Below, piece after piece: positions 8,886-17,407 of a stretch of DNA of 64,000 bases. Below the pieces are notes generated by a model. It worked only from the letters and a program-made list of their open reading frames with translations. It did not search any database and was not told the DNA's origin. Source of the stretch: JAGLOK01 sp963675575 (lineage in GTDB: Bacteria; Bacillota; Clostridia; Christensenellales; UMGS416); contig OY776378.1 in NCBI GenBank assembly GCA_963675575.1, positions 1,674,001 through 1,738,000 of the forward strand, in the 5' to 3' direction. Numbering within the stretch: the stretch's first letter is position 1; each line of letters begins with the position of its first letter. The translations under genes and the position numbers were made by a program.

Positions 8886-9665
8886 CTATTTAATTATATA
8901 TCTACTGACTTCCTTAACAAACTTATATCCATTATCAACAAGATATTTCATCTCTTTTGAGGTATACTCCCCAGCAAGAGCTCTCGTATATTCACTTGCA
9001 AGAACAAACTCCGAACCTTTTGCTATTGCACTATCCAAAAATTTTTGATTAGCAGTCCATCTTTGTACGTCTGTCATTTTGTTCCATATATCAATTGGTG
9101 GATTGAAAGGTTTTACCTTTAGTTCTTTTGATTTTTCTATATATTCTGGGAAGCGACCAATTACTTTTACTGGTGGTTTTTGTATGGCAATTCTTACTTT
9201 TTGATAAACTTTAGTTATTCCTGATGATACTGAACTCCAAGCACTACTTGCCTTTGAGCTAATCCAAGAACCCGCCGCAGCTGCTTTGTCTGAGAATGCA
9301 GCCCCCACAGCTGAAGCTGAAGCAAATGCTCCTGCACCACTTAAAGCTCCAACTGCTGCTCCTGCACCTACGCCTATAAGTGCTCCCGCTGCAGCTCCAA
9401 TACCAATTCCAGCCCACACATTTTGTCCATTATTATGAGCAATTATCCCACCTGCTATTGCGCCAGCTACTGCGCCAATAATTCCTGTTATAAGAAGTAG
9501 TGGCACATGCCCAGTAGGGTCAACCATGTTAATCGGATTATTGCCTACATATGTATATAGATTCTGTGTCCACGGCGCATACGCACTGCCTTTATAACTA
9601 TCCTGGCTTATGAAGCGACCTTGCACTGGTCGTAAATTCGATGAATTTATTGCTCGTGTATGCAA
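8886..9665 (-). pseudogene. C-terminal tip of an RHS polymorphic toxin (orphan fragment)
   Basis: About 245 codons. GRFISQDSYKGS, NLYTYVGNNPINMVDPTG is the end of an RHS core. It is followed by a glycine/alanine-rich membrane-like segment (LLLITGIIGAVAGAIAGGII, then several GAAAGA repeats) and a C-terminal toxin-like domain with MTDVQRWTANQKFLDSAIAKG and TSKEMKYLVDNGYKFV. That last domain resembles tips seen on RHS and haemagglutinin toxins whose activity I cannot name. The large N-terminal RHS barrel is absent; only a short piece of core (QFTGAIADSNTGLYYMNA) persists at 9770-9830 in another frame. It is therefore a displaced toxin cassette kept beside its likely immunity gene. Confidence 0.65.
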
Positions 9666-9689
9666 CCTATATTGCTATTATAATACCAA

Positions 9690-9715
9690 GAAACTCTTTG
9701 AATTCAAAGAGTTTC
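9690..9715. repeat. Perfect 26-bp palindrome inside the broken RHS core
   Basis: Two 13-base arms (GAAACTCTTTGAA and its complement) without a spacer. It lies between the two RHS-core pieces, where a normal core would be continuous. It could be the end of an inserted element or a hairpin; no poly-U follows. Confidence 0.7.
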
Positions 9716-9718
9716 CGC

Positions 9719-9995
9719 TTAATCTATTATATTACATAAAATTTGCATCGTGCAGTTTTTTTTATAAAAATACAGCTTATCGGCATTCATGTAGTAAAGA
9801 CCGGTGTTGCTGTCTGCAATTGCTCCTGTGAACTGCGTTTCATTAAGGAAGCTTGAAGGGTTGTTGACATCTTTCTTCGTATCTTCCTTTGCGTCGGCGA
9901 TCCAGTATTCCATATCGTCAACTCTATCATCCACCCATTTATCCGCCTGCTTATAGGCTTTAGCTACATCCTCTACTCTGTCGTCCACCCAGTCT
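9719..9995 (-). pseudogene. Fusion scar: WVDD-coiled-coil module joined to an RHS core piece
   Basis: Reads EDWVDDRVEDVAKAYKQADK, WVDDRVDDMEYWIADAKEDT, then FLNETQFTGAIADSNTGLYY. The first part is nearly identical to the module in the 14878-16221 gene and the second is RHS core. No start codon or ribosome site is present. It marks a recombination joint between a coiled-coil module protein and the RHS toxin. Confidence 0.65.
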
Positions 9996-10345
9996 TCCTA
10001 TCCTCATACATCGCCGCATCCTGCTTTTCTTGCCACAGGATATCAGCCATTGCTTTATCTCTCTCTTTTTTCGCCTCTTCAGCTTTCTCCTTCCCCAACT
10101 TAATAAAGTTTCTCAGAGTGCTTTCATCACAGGTTTTAACCATATTTCTAGCACGACTTTCATTACCATTGAAATACGCTACAATATAATTGAAATCAGA
10201 GTCCAAAATTCCCTTATTCCTTTTGTGCCAAGTAATTGTACTCGTAAAATCGTTTACTGGGCTATCATTTGAGTTTGAGGATGATGTCGTCCCGCTTTTT
10301 CCTGTATCAGCCTTCTGATTGTTTGAATGCGGTTCTTCTGTTTTC
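9973..10345 (-). pseudogene. Fragment of the DFNYIVAY module (paralogue of the 30565-32067 protein)
   Basis: The frame is open from about 10345 and reads SSSNSNDSPVNDFTSTITWH, then DSDFNYIVAYFNGNESRARN and NFIKLGKEKAEE. This matches residues of the intact protein at 30565-32067 and of the fragment at 28241-28670. It runs into the coiled-coil fragment at 9995 in the wrong frame, so it is a dead mosaic. Confidence 0.7.
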
Positions 10346-10370
10346 TAGCATAAGAGGATAGTTTATTAAA

Positions 10371-10748
10371 TCAATTTCTCCCATAATATTGTGGAGCTTT
10401 TTCATCAACATGTATTTCATCATGCTGGGAACTGTCAAAACGAACCGTATTTTCTATAGCTTCTCCTGTTTTAACATTTATCTTAAAATGCAGATAGGCA
10501 TTGTCCCAGTCGGCTGTATATACAAATAGCCAGTTACCGGCCTTAGCGATGTCCAAATCATCTTCTTTGAGTTTGCCGAGAAACACAGGCTTGGAAATGC
10601 CGTCGTGGTCAATCGAATATCTATAAATTTTTCTGCCTTCTTTCACTATCATACACTCTTCATCAAAATACAAAACGTCTTTATTGTCATTATCTAAATT
10701 TAGAATCTCTTTGAAAGTACCTTCTACAATATCTACAATGAAGGAACG
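10371..10748 (-). pseudogene. C-terminal part of a propeller-like membrane protein, cut off by the IS
   Basis: The frame opens at the IS edge and reads SFIVDIVEGTFKEILNLDND ... GKLKEDDLDIAKAGNWLFVY before stopping at 10371. Deleting the IS and one copy of the dinucleotide GT joins it in frame to the N-terminal part at 13846-14862 (...YFGS-SFIVDI...), giving a protein of about 464 aa. Confidence 0.65.
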
Positions 10749-10771
10749 TCAACACTTTTTCGGACAGTTTA

Positions 10772-11650
10772 CTAAGCAACACATTCTAATTGCTTCTGTT
10801 CCCATTGCTTCAGCCACTGCATAGGGCTAAGATAACCTAGTCGTTTTTGTACTCTCTTTGTATTATAGAATCCTTCTATGTGTTCAAAAATTCTTTGCCT
10901 GGCTTCTTCTCTGGTTCGAAAGTGTATCCAGTGTACTGTCTCTTTTTTGAGATTCGCAAAGAAGCTTTCACTCCATGCATTATCCCCCGGCATCCCTACT
11001 CGTGAAAAGCTCTGGCGTATGCCGTTTGATGCAAGAAGGTTCTTCACTTTTTCCGATGTATACTGGCTGCCTCTATCACTGTGGAAAATACAATCTTTCG
11101 GCAGCCGCCATCTTTTGATTGCTTTTCTTATTGTTTTTGTTACCAGTTCCGCTTTCATGCGCTCGCTCATGCTTTCGGCCAATACAACTCCGCTTTTTAT
11201 GTCAAGTATTTGGCATATGTAATCAAAGCCCGCTCCTGTCCGTATGTAGCTGATATCGCTTGTCAATACTTGCAGTGGTTCCGTTATCTCCATTCCCCGT
11301 ACCAGATTAGGATATCCTTCTCCGCGCGATTTCCGGCTGTTAGTTAACGATCTCTGACGCCTTTTGCAGTGCACACAGCGCAAGCCCTGCCGTTCCATAA
11401 TATCTCTTACCTTATAGAAGCTTGCCTTATGGCCACTTTTTCGCATTAGTCCGCATATTCGGTTCGCTCCGTATGTCCCTTTGCCTTCTTTAAATATCTT
11501 TCTTACCAGCTCGATATATTCTTCCTCAAGCTTTGCTCTTTCTTCTCTACTTCTTTTCCAAGCATAATATCCGCTTCGGGATACCCCTAATATATCGGCC
11601 CACTTTCTTTCGGGGTGTTCTTCCTGTTCAAAAATGAATTGATATTTCAC
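10772..11650 (-). CDS. IS3-family transposase OrfB (DDE integrase core)
   Basis: About 292 aa from the GTG at 11650, which overlaps the orfA stop. An HTH_21 region (GVSRSGYYAWKRSREERAKL) is followed by the rve integrase core. The DDE triad is visible: TSDISYI, HSDRGSQYTS and SESFFANLKKE. The C-terminus YNTKRVQKRLGYLSPMQWL is typical. In this family OrfB is normally made as an OrfAB fusion by -1 frameshifting at the A-rich overlap (CAACAAAAGTGA). That overlap exists only after the intron is spliced out. Confidence 0.88.
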   Translation of the reverse strand: MKYQFIFEQEEHPERKWADILGVSRSGYYAWKRSREERAKLEEEYIELVRKIFKEGKGTYGANRICGLMRKSGHKASFYKVRDIMERQGLRCVHCKRRQRSLTNSRKSRGEGYPNLVRGMEITEPLQVLTSDISYIRTGAGFDYICQILDIKSGVVLAESMSERMKAELVTKTIRKAIKRWRLPKDCIFHSDRGSQYTSEKVKNLLASNGIRQSFSRVGMPGDNAWSESFFANLKKETVHWIHFRTREEARQRIFEHIEGFYNTKRVQKRLGYLSPMQWLKQWEQKQLECVA

Positions 11651-11707
11651 TTTTGTTGTCTTGCAAAGTCGAGTAGACCGAGGGAGTCTCACCCTCAGCC
11701 TCTCACA

Positions 11708-11741
11708 GAACCGTACGTGACACTCTCGTGTCATACGGCTC
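11708..11741 (-). ncRNA. Group II intron domain V
   Basis: A 34-nt catalytic hairpin beginning GAGCCGTATG and ending CGTACGGTTC, with a GAGA tetraloop. It begins three bases after the maturase stop codon. Domain VI follows at about 11668-11707. Confidence 0.9.
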
Positions 11742-11744
11742 CTA

Positions 11745-12992
11745 TTATCCAGCCATAGGTAATATCCCTACTTTCCAATGCGCAAAAAGGTCTCGTTTTT
11801 CCAGAGCTATTCTTCTTAACAAGCTTCTTGATTGGTAAGGTTTGTGTTTGTACCTTTTGTATTTTCTCCTTATCCAATAACAAAGATGAAAATTTACATT
11901 TTCAATTACTTTAGATAATTCCATCTTTCCATACTTGCCATAATAGTTAAGCCAGCCTCTTATTATCGGATTGTACTTTTCAGCTATTTCTTCTATGCTT
12001 TTGTTTGTCATCCATAGCAATCGCCAACCTCTGATTTCCTGCCTAATATGATTCTTCGCTTTACTGCTTATCGCAGGAAGAAAACTGGTAAACTCTTTTC
12101 CGTTTCGTCCTTTTGCTTTCCTCGGTCTGTAGGTATAACCTAAAAAACTAAACTCTGTATTTTCATAATCGCCTTTTCTGTTGCTGTCTTTACAATATAC
12201 AATCTTGGTTTTGCTTTTGTTGAGTTCTAGTCCAACCTGCTTAAACCGTTCGTCTAATTGTTTTAACAGCTCCTTTGCTTCCCACTCCGTTTTACAATGC
12301 AATAACCCGTCGTCCGCATATCTTGCCCATGGATTTTGTGGTCTATTCCTTCTTACCCATTCATCAAAAGCATAATGCATAAATAAATTAGCCAATAGCG
12401 GGGAAATAACTCCGCCCTGCGGTGTGCCAGAATTTCTGCTTGTTTTCACACCTTGATTATTCTGAAACGGTACCTTGAGCCATCGGTTTATATATAACAG
12501 TTCCCATTTGCATTGAGTATGTTTCATAAGCGCTTTTATTAGCAACTCATGGTCTATATTGTCAAATAATCCCTTAATATCAAACTCAAGTACCCACTCG
12601 TACTTCCAGCACCGCCGTCTCGTTACAGCTATAGCATCATGCGCTGACTTGTTTGGTCTATACCCATAGGAATCTTCTAAGAAGTATCTTTCAACTTTTG
12701 GCTCAAGGTGTAATTTAACAACCATTTGGGCTATTCTGTCCGCAACAGTTGGTATTCCCAGAACCCTGATACCTCCGCTTTTCTTCGGGATTTCTACAGC
12801 TTTTACAGGTGGTGGAAAGTATGTGCCAGATGACATTCTGTTCCATATTTTATACAGGTTACTCTTTAGGTCCTTTTCGAAATCCTTTATCGAGACTTCG
12901 TCTATACCGGCGCTTCCTTGGTTCGCTTTTACTTCCTTATACGCTTGATAGACTAATCTCTTTGGTATTTCGAACGACTTTGTTTTGGTCAT
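11745..12992 (-). CDS. ltrA: Group II intron reverse transcriptase/maturase
   Basis: 415 aa. RT motifs: GIDEVS, GIRVLGIPTVADRIAQ, DSYGYRPNKSAHDA, FDIKGLFDNIDH, GTPQGGVISPLLANL and the catalytic YADD at 225-228. The maturase/X domain follows (IIRGWLNYYGKYGKMEL, then YWIRRKYKRYKHKPYQS). The protein ends at domain X (HWKVGILPMAG) with no HNH endonuclease, so it is an En-less type that retargets by priming at replication forks. The start at 12992 follows GGGAGG. It helps splice and move the surrounding intron. Confidence 0.92.
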   Translation of the reverse strand: MTKTKSFEIPKRLVYQAYKEVKANQGSAGIDEVSIKDFEKDLKSNLYKIWNRMSSGTYFPPPVKAVEIPKKSGGIRVLGIPTVADRIAQMVVKLHLEPKVERYFLEDSYGYRPNKSAHDAIAVTRRRCWKYEWVLEFDIKGLFDNIDHELLIKALMKHTQCKWELLYINRWLKVPFQNNQGVKTSRNSGTPQGGVISPLLANLFMHYAFDEWVRRNRPQNPWARYADDGLLHCKTEWEAKELLKQLDERFKQVGLELNKSKTKIVYCKDSNRKGDYENTEFSFLGYTYRPRKAKGRNGKEFTSFLPAISSKAKNHIRQEIRGWRLLWMTNKSIEEIAEKYNPIIRGWLNYYGKYGKMELSKVIENVNFHLCYWIRRKYKRYKHKPYQSRSLLRRIALEKRDLFAHWKVGILPMAG

Positions 12993-13524
12993 TCGGTTCC
13001 TCCCATATTTTATGGTTGACTCATTTTCTCAAAACAGGATAATACAGTCCCTTCACTCCACCATCATTACAATAGCTTCATCGCTACTACAAACTGTTCC
13101 GCCCCTATATTCCGCATTGGTATTTTGCCCTCGTAATTTCTGTTACTTGCGGCGTTTCCCTTACCATCAGAATTATAGGTTCTCCAGTTCCATATTAAAG
13201 CCTAAGCTATGTTCACGCCACCTTTACTCCGGTTACCGTCTGGCCAGTAAACAGGTTTCTTCCAAACTTATCCCGAGGCAGCCTTACCATCCTCGGTTTT
13301 GATAACATCTGAGCTTTTCGAAGCGTCTTCAATGGTTCGCTTGCGCTCGTCTCCATAGCTCACATCTGACAGTTAAAACTGCCTTTTCCTTAACGCTCAA
13401 TACCATCGCTTTTGACAACAGCACCTTAAGGTGATTTAAAACCAATGCCTGTACATCGATTTTGAGAGACCTCCTCTCATCTTTAATACAGCTTGAAACA
13501 ATTTCTTGCTTCTTCTGGACACAC

Positions 13525-13785
13525 GTAGGCCGCGGCTTTTTTTAACATGTCACGCTCAATTTTGAGTTCTGCATTCTCTAGTCGCAACTTCTTTACTTCC
13601 TCTTCCAATGTCGCCGCTTCCGTTTTCTCGCCTTCTGACGTGTACTTCTTCCGCCAGTTGTAAAGCAAGTTAACTCCTACTCCCAAATCGTCGGCTATTT
13701 CCCTTACGCTCTTTGGGCTTGCATACGATAATTTAACCGCATTTCTCTTGAATTCTTCGTCATATTTGTTTCGGTGTTTTTGCAT
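13525..13785 (-). CDS. IS3-family OrfA, 5' exon
   Basis: 87 codons upstream of the intron: an HTH_8-type transposase N-terminus (KYDEEFKRNAVKLSY, IADDLGVGVNLLYNWRKKY) and a leucine-zipper helix (LEEEVKKLRLENAELKIERD). The intron breaks the gene exactly at a codon boundary after AAAY. Unspliced, the frame runs into intron sequence and stops at 13483. Spliced, it ends FARQQK for a 93-aa OrfA. Confidence 0.88.
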
Positions 13786-13845
13786 GGTTTTTCCCTCCTG
13801 CTTTATATTATAATTCTTTTACCATGCTGTCCGAAATTTTAACAC

Positions 13846-14862
13846 ACTCCCGAAATATTTTATTTGGCGCAAATATCTTCCCTCATAAACATCAGCTTTA
13901 ACATATATATTGTCCTCTTTATAACCTGTTATTGTATATTTATAATGATATTCTTCTTTATCGAGCCCTTCCAGTCCTAGGCTTATAATTTTGTTTAATT
14001 TATAGCCATTTAGATCAAAAACATAAATTTCTCCATCATTTCTATATGCACTTACAACTTCATTGCTCTTAGAAATGTATCTTGCATTGTAATGGCCCAC
14101 CATATTATATGAAACATTTGTGCCAGTTATATCGCTTATGAATGCACTCTCTCCATAGTGGAGATATCCCTCTTCGGAACCAAGCGGGAATCCGGAGGAG
14201 CTGACAAAATATAACGGAATGTTTTGATATTGTTTTATTGAAAGAAGTATCATGTTTTGATCTTTATTATAAATCTCATGCAATTGTATTTCATCTTCTG
14301 TCGGCCTTAAAATTTCGCCGTTTTGAATAAGATATGATGTTCCTTCATTCCTCCACCTGCCCTCATATCTTTCCGAAACTGATAAAAACTCATCGTCAAA
14401 CAAATAAAAATCGTAAACCGATAAAAGTTCCGGCGCTATATGCTCAACCATTTTAAAGTCTTTGCTGTAAAAAATACCGTTACGAGTGTTTTCAGTATAT
14501 TTTGTTTTGTTATAAGTTTTATAGAGCCCCACGAAATATATTCCGTCTTCGTTTACAGTTATTCTCCTCACATTCGGACATTCAATTAAAAGCTCAGTAT
14601 CGCTTCCGTCAATGTCCATACTATAAATACCGTTCACGCCATCTAGTTCGTTTGAAAAAAAGTATATTTTTTCTTTGTACTTAGCGCTAAGAAATCCGCT
14701 AACTTCATTGTCGTTATAATAAGTAAGGAACACATTATCAGCGTAACGAAAAATAGATGTAAAAACATCCAGCACAAACCCAATTACCAACAATACCAGA
14801 ACAGTCACCAGTACAATAACTGCGATACAAAATGTTTTTTTAAGTTTGTTTTTCTTTACCAT
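13846..14862 (-). pseudogene. N-terminal part of a membrane-anchored propeller-like protein split by the IS
   Basis: 339 codons remain, starting at ATG 14862 after AAGGAGAG and 15 bases beyond the stop of the upstream module gene. One N-terminal membrane anchor (IAVIVLVTVLVLLVIGFVL) is followed by repeating strands such as KIYFFSNELDGVNGIYSMDI, DGSDTELLIE and NVRRITVNEDGIYFV, which resemble DUF5050-type beta-propellers. The body would face outside. It follows a papain-like module gene, so it was a candidate surface immunity protein. The last codons (LKFRTAW) come from the IS, and the rest of the gene is at 10371-10748. Confidence 0.65.
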
Positions 14863-14877
14863 GGGGCTCTCCTTTTT

Positions 14878-16221
14878 CTACATTCCTATATTTGGATTAA
14901 TTCCACTTGTGTTCATCATTCCCGGTAAACCATATGTTTCATCTTTGTCGATTCCTATTATCATATATCCATCTAATACATTAAGGCGATTATTCAAATA
15001 ACTATCAATATTATTTATACCTAAACTATTCGGTTTAATAATTTCATCTGTATTTGAAAGTATGATATTCCCTTTCTCATCTTTATTAAACTGTTGGTAA
15101 TGAACTTCAAAGCCTTTTTCTTTAATAATAGGGCTAGGTTCGGAAAAAACGCCACCATATAACAAAATGTATGAGTCATGCTCTCCCATATTTTTTTCAT
15201 CTGTGTATATTGTCACATCTTTAACTTCAGGCCTTTCATTTAAAAAATCCACAACCGTAATCGGGTTTGTGCCCGCTACTCCACCCAGCATTGTCCCGTT
15301 TTCGCTGAAGTAATCATAAACTTCTTTAATATCAACATCAATTCCCAAATCTACGCACACATTATATGCTCCTACAAAACCGCAGGAATTTCCCGAGGCG
15401 GTTCCTAAAGCACCATATGGAATATTACCTAAGTCATGTTGGTTGTTTATTTTGATTCCACCCTCAGTAAGACTATTTAATTTTTCTTCTCTGTTTAGAT
15501 ATTCTTCTCTATAATCTTTAGCAAAAATATATCTTGCTCCTTTTACAATAGGTTCAGCAAAATCAATTGCCGAATTTACCTTTCTAACTATAGGAATAGA
15601 ACTTTCGACATACTGAGCAGATTTCAATAAACCAGGTGATTCCAGCGCCAGATCTAAAAGTTTGTCAGCTTTATCTTTTCCCCATTCTCCGACATCTTCC
15701 GCTTTCTCCTCCAGCCAATCCACTGAATCATCTACTGCTTTTTTTGTCCGCTCTTTCGCATCATCTATTTTATCCTCTGCCCAATCTTCGACTTTGTTGT
15801 AAGTGTCAGAAACTGCCTCTTTGATATTATTATAGTTTTTTATAGCATTGGTTTTTGCGTTATTATAAGTTTTTACAACCGCTTCTTCCGCATCGTCAAC
15901 TTTGTCTTCTATCCAGCTTTTTGTATTGTTTATCGCTTTCGTCGTATCTTTTTTTGCATCCGCGACCCAGTATTCCATATCGTCAACTCTATCGTCCACC
16001 CATTTATCCGCTTGCTTATAGGCTTTAGCTACATCCTCTACTCTGTCGTCCACCCAGTCTTCCACATCATCGACTGCTTCTTCCAGCAAATCACCGACAA
16101 CTTCTGCCTTTTCTTTTATCCAACTCCCCGCCTTCTCAAAGAAATTCTTTTCTTCCTCTTCTATTTCCTTAGCTGTCTTTCCTGCCTGAGCGTTTTTTGT
16201 GCTCGCGCTTGATTCTTTGTC
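14878..16221 (-). pseudogene. Modular effector-like protein, papain-like C-terminus, 5' end lost
   Basis: About 447 codons are open, but the native start is missing. At 16221 the frame reads DKESSASTKNAQAGKTAKEI, identical to residues 16 onward of the 17408-18802 protein, and an in-frame TAA lies immediately upstream where the structured repeat begins. A TTG at 16089 could restart translation. Features: an N-terminal charged region; a long amphipathic coiled coil with WVDDRVDD/VEDWAEDKIDD repeats; then a C-terminal domain with NSCGFVGAYNVCVDLG (probable catalytic Cys), GTNPITVVDFLNE and GFEVHYQQF (probable His), similar to papain-like/C39 peptidase folds. The gene directly downstream is the membrane-anchored propeller protein. 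Confidence 0.65.
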
Positions 16222-16395
16222 TTACGAAGAGCTTCGCAACGCGAACTCTTCACCCGACAGCAATACGCTTGCGTGTTGTGACAGGGGGTGTTCGCACTCG
16301 GCGCAATGACCTGGCAAGCAAGCTCCCTAGTCATTGCCATCTATTATTCGCAATTGTAGTAGTACGTAGGTTTTCTAAAGAAAACCTTTCCCTTG
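16222..16395 (-). repeat. Structured dispersed repeat, copy Y
   Basis: Read on the minus strand: the hairpin AGGTTTTCTTTAGAAAACCT, a spacer ending ATTGCGAAT, then GGCAATGACTAGGGAGCTTG and a return strand giving a long stem (GTCATTGCGCC), then a CTGTCGGG hairpin region. It sits exactly between the shared leader and the truncated module gene. Copies X (28672), Z (16480) and W (63600) keep the same plan. Confidence 0.65.
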
Positions 16396-16424
16396 ATTAT
16401 ATATTATTAGTAGTTATTGGTAAA
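16396..16424 (-). promoter_or_regulatory. Orphan copy of the shared cassette leader
   Basis: TTTACC, 17 bases, TATAAT, then CAAGGG. Matches the leaders before the 18802 and 32067 start codons. Here it drives the structured repeat rather than an intact start. Confidence 0.5.
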
Positions 16425-16479
16425 GTTCAAATTTAAGCCTGCCTTTTGGTAGATATAAATACGTTTTCTTCACTCAGCT

Positions 16480-16630
16480 CGATTTATTGCTCGGTTGTTT
16501 CATCTCACGGACATGGCACTACAACGCATAAGGCACAATGACACGGCAAGCAAGCTCCCTCGTCATCGTCGCCCACAATCATTCGCAATTATAGAACGTA
16601 GTAAAGTTTTGTTTAATAAAACTTGCGGGT
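16480..16630 (-). repeat. Structured dispersed repeat, copy Z
   Basis: Minus strand: an AAGTTTTATTAAACAAAACTT hairpin variant (arms AAGTTTT/AAAACTT), then ATAATTGCGAATGATTG and the GGGCGACGATGACGAGGGAG core with its GTCATTGTGCC return strand. Same layout as copy Y 100 bp away, with different hairpin bases. Confidence 0.55.
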
Positions 16631-16657
16631 AAAAAAATAAGGGCCGCAATGCGGCCC
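16631..16657 (-). terminator. GGGCCGC-type terminator after the 16670-17398 gene
   Basis: GGGCCGC AAT GCGGCCC hairpin, followed by TTATTTTTTT on the minus strand. Lies 13 bases beyond the stop codon. Confidence 0.75.
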
Positions 16658-16669
16658 ATGAAAAATAAT

Positions 16670-17398
16670 CTAATAATTTTCAACTTCTATAGAATCAACA
16701 ATATAAGCAATAGTCTCAAAAGTAAAATAATTTTTAGTTATATGAACATATGCTATATGTGCATAATCATTATTATCATATATATCAATATTAACTACAT
16801 CAAGCTTTCCATTTTTGGAATATCTGTCGTCTAATCTAACAATAAATGAATACTCATCTTTAACTATACTATCATAATAGCTTTCATCAGTTCCAAACCT
16901 ATCCAATGCACTATATGTATGATACTTTATTGATAACTCTTCTGGTGGTAGTAATATACTTGGTTCTTCAAAAGCATACTCATGAATTTTCACATTATAT
17001 TCATTGAAAGATGATGCACCTAAATAAAGGTTTTTCAGATTTTCAAAAACTTCTGAATCTTCATGTAATGGTTCTCCCTTAAGTCTGCTTATCCAAACTC
17101 TATAACCGTATTTTCTAATTTCTGCCAATAAATCCCCAGGGTCATATACGTATAATTTATCATCTTCCTCAGTATCAAATGGAAGTTCTATACTTATTCC
17201 CTTGGCTTCAACCTTATATGAATCCCCTAAATATGTGTCTTCAAGCTCTATCTTTTGCAGATCACTATGCTTAATTTCTTTTGGCCTATAAAAAGCAACC
17301 ACTACTATCCGAGGGTAGACATAAAGTTTAAATAATATGCCTAGTACTAATAAAACCAGCACTAATGAAACTATTAAGATTATTTTCTTCTTGCTCAT
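16670..17398 (-). CDS. Membrane-anchored candidate immunity protein
   Basis: 242 aa with one N-terminal membrane segment (IILIVSLVLVLLVLGILFKL) and a basic KKK before it, so the rest should be extracytoplasmic. The body is mixed alpha/beta with no recognised family (ISIELPFDTEEDDKLYVYDP, YRVWISRLKG). It starts 10 bases after the stop of the modular protein, after AAGGAAG, so the two are one operon ending at the terminator at 16631. Toxin-then-immunity order supports an immunity role against an externally acting effector; this is inference. Confidence 0.5.
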   Translation of the reverse strand: MSKKKIILIVSLVLVLLVLGILFKLYVYPRIVVVAFYRPKEIKHSDLQKIELEDTYLGDSYKVEAKGISIELPFDTEEDDKLYVYDPGDLLAEIRKYGYRVWISRLKGEPLHEDSEVFENLKNLYLGASSFNEYNVKIHEYAFEEPSILLPPEELSIKYHTYSALDRFGTDESYYDSIVKDEYSFIVRLDDRYSKNGKLDVVNIDIYDNNDYAHIAYVHITKNYFTFETIAYIVDSIEVENY

Positions 17399-17407
17399 AT
17401 ATCTTCC

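Larger units (their letters stand above)
11668..13524 (-). mobile_element. Group II intron (1857 bp) inside the IS3 element
   Basis: The 5' end is GTGTGTCCAG at 13524 (GUGYG rule) and the 3' end is TCTACTCGAC at 11668 after domains V and VI. Removing 11668-13524 joins GCGGCCTAC to TTTGCAAGACAACAAAAGTGA, restoring a standard IS3 OrfA C-terminus (AAAYFARQQK-stop) and the orfA/orfB overlap. About 530 bp of domain I-IV RNA precedes the maturase gene. Confidence 0.9.
10749..13845 (-). mobile_element. Complete IS3-family insertion sequence carrying a group II intron
   Basis: The ends are related inverted repeats sharing TTTCGGACAG: TCAACACTTTTTCGGACAG at 10749 and the reverse of CTGTCCGAAATTTTAACAC at 13827-13845. 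In the minus direction it holds orfA, the intron and orfB. Without the intron the element is about 1.24 kb, normal for IS3. The exact outer ends and the target duplication are uncertain; only GT is clearly shared by the flanks. Confidence 0.8.

Noticed and set aside
11745..12992. Reverse transcriptase as a retron or diversity-generating retroelement
   Set aside because: A canonical 34-nt domain V lies three bases after the stop, with GTGTG and CGAC ends that restore an interrupted gene. There is no template/variable repeat pair or msr-msd.
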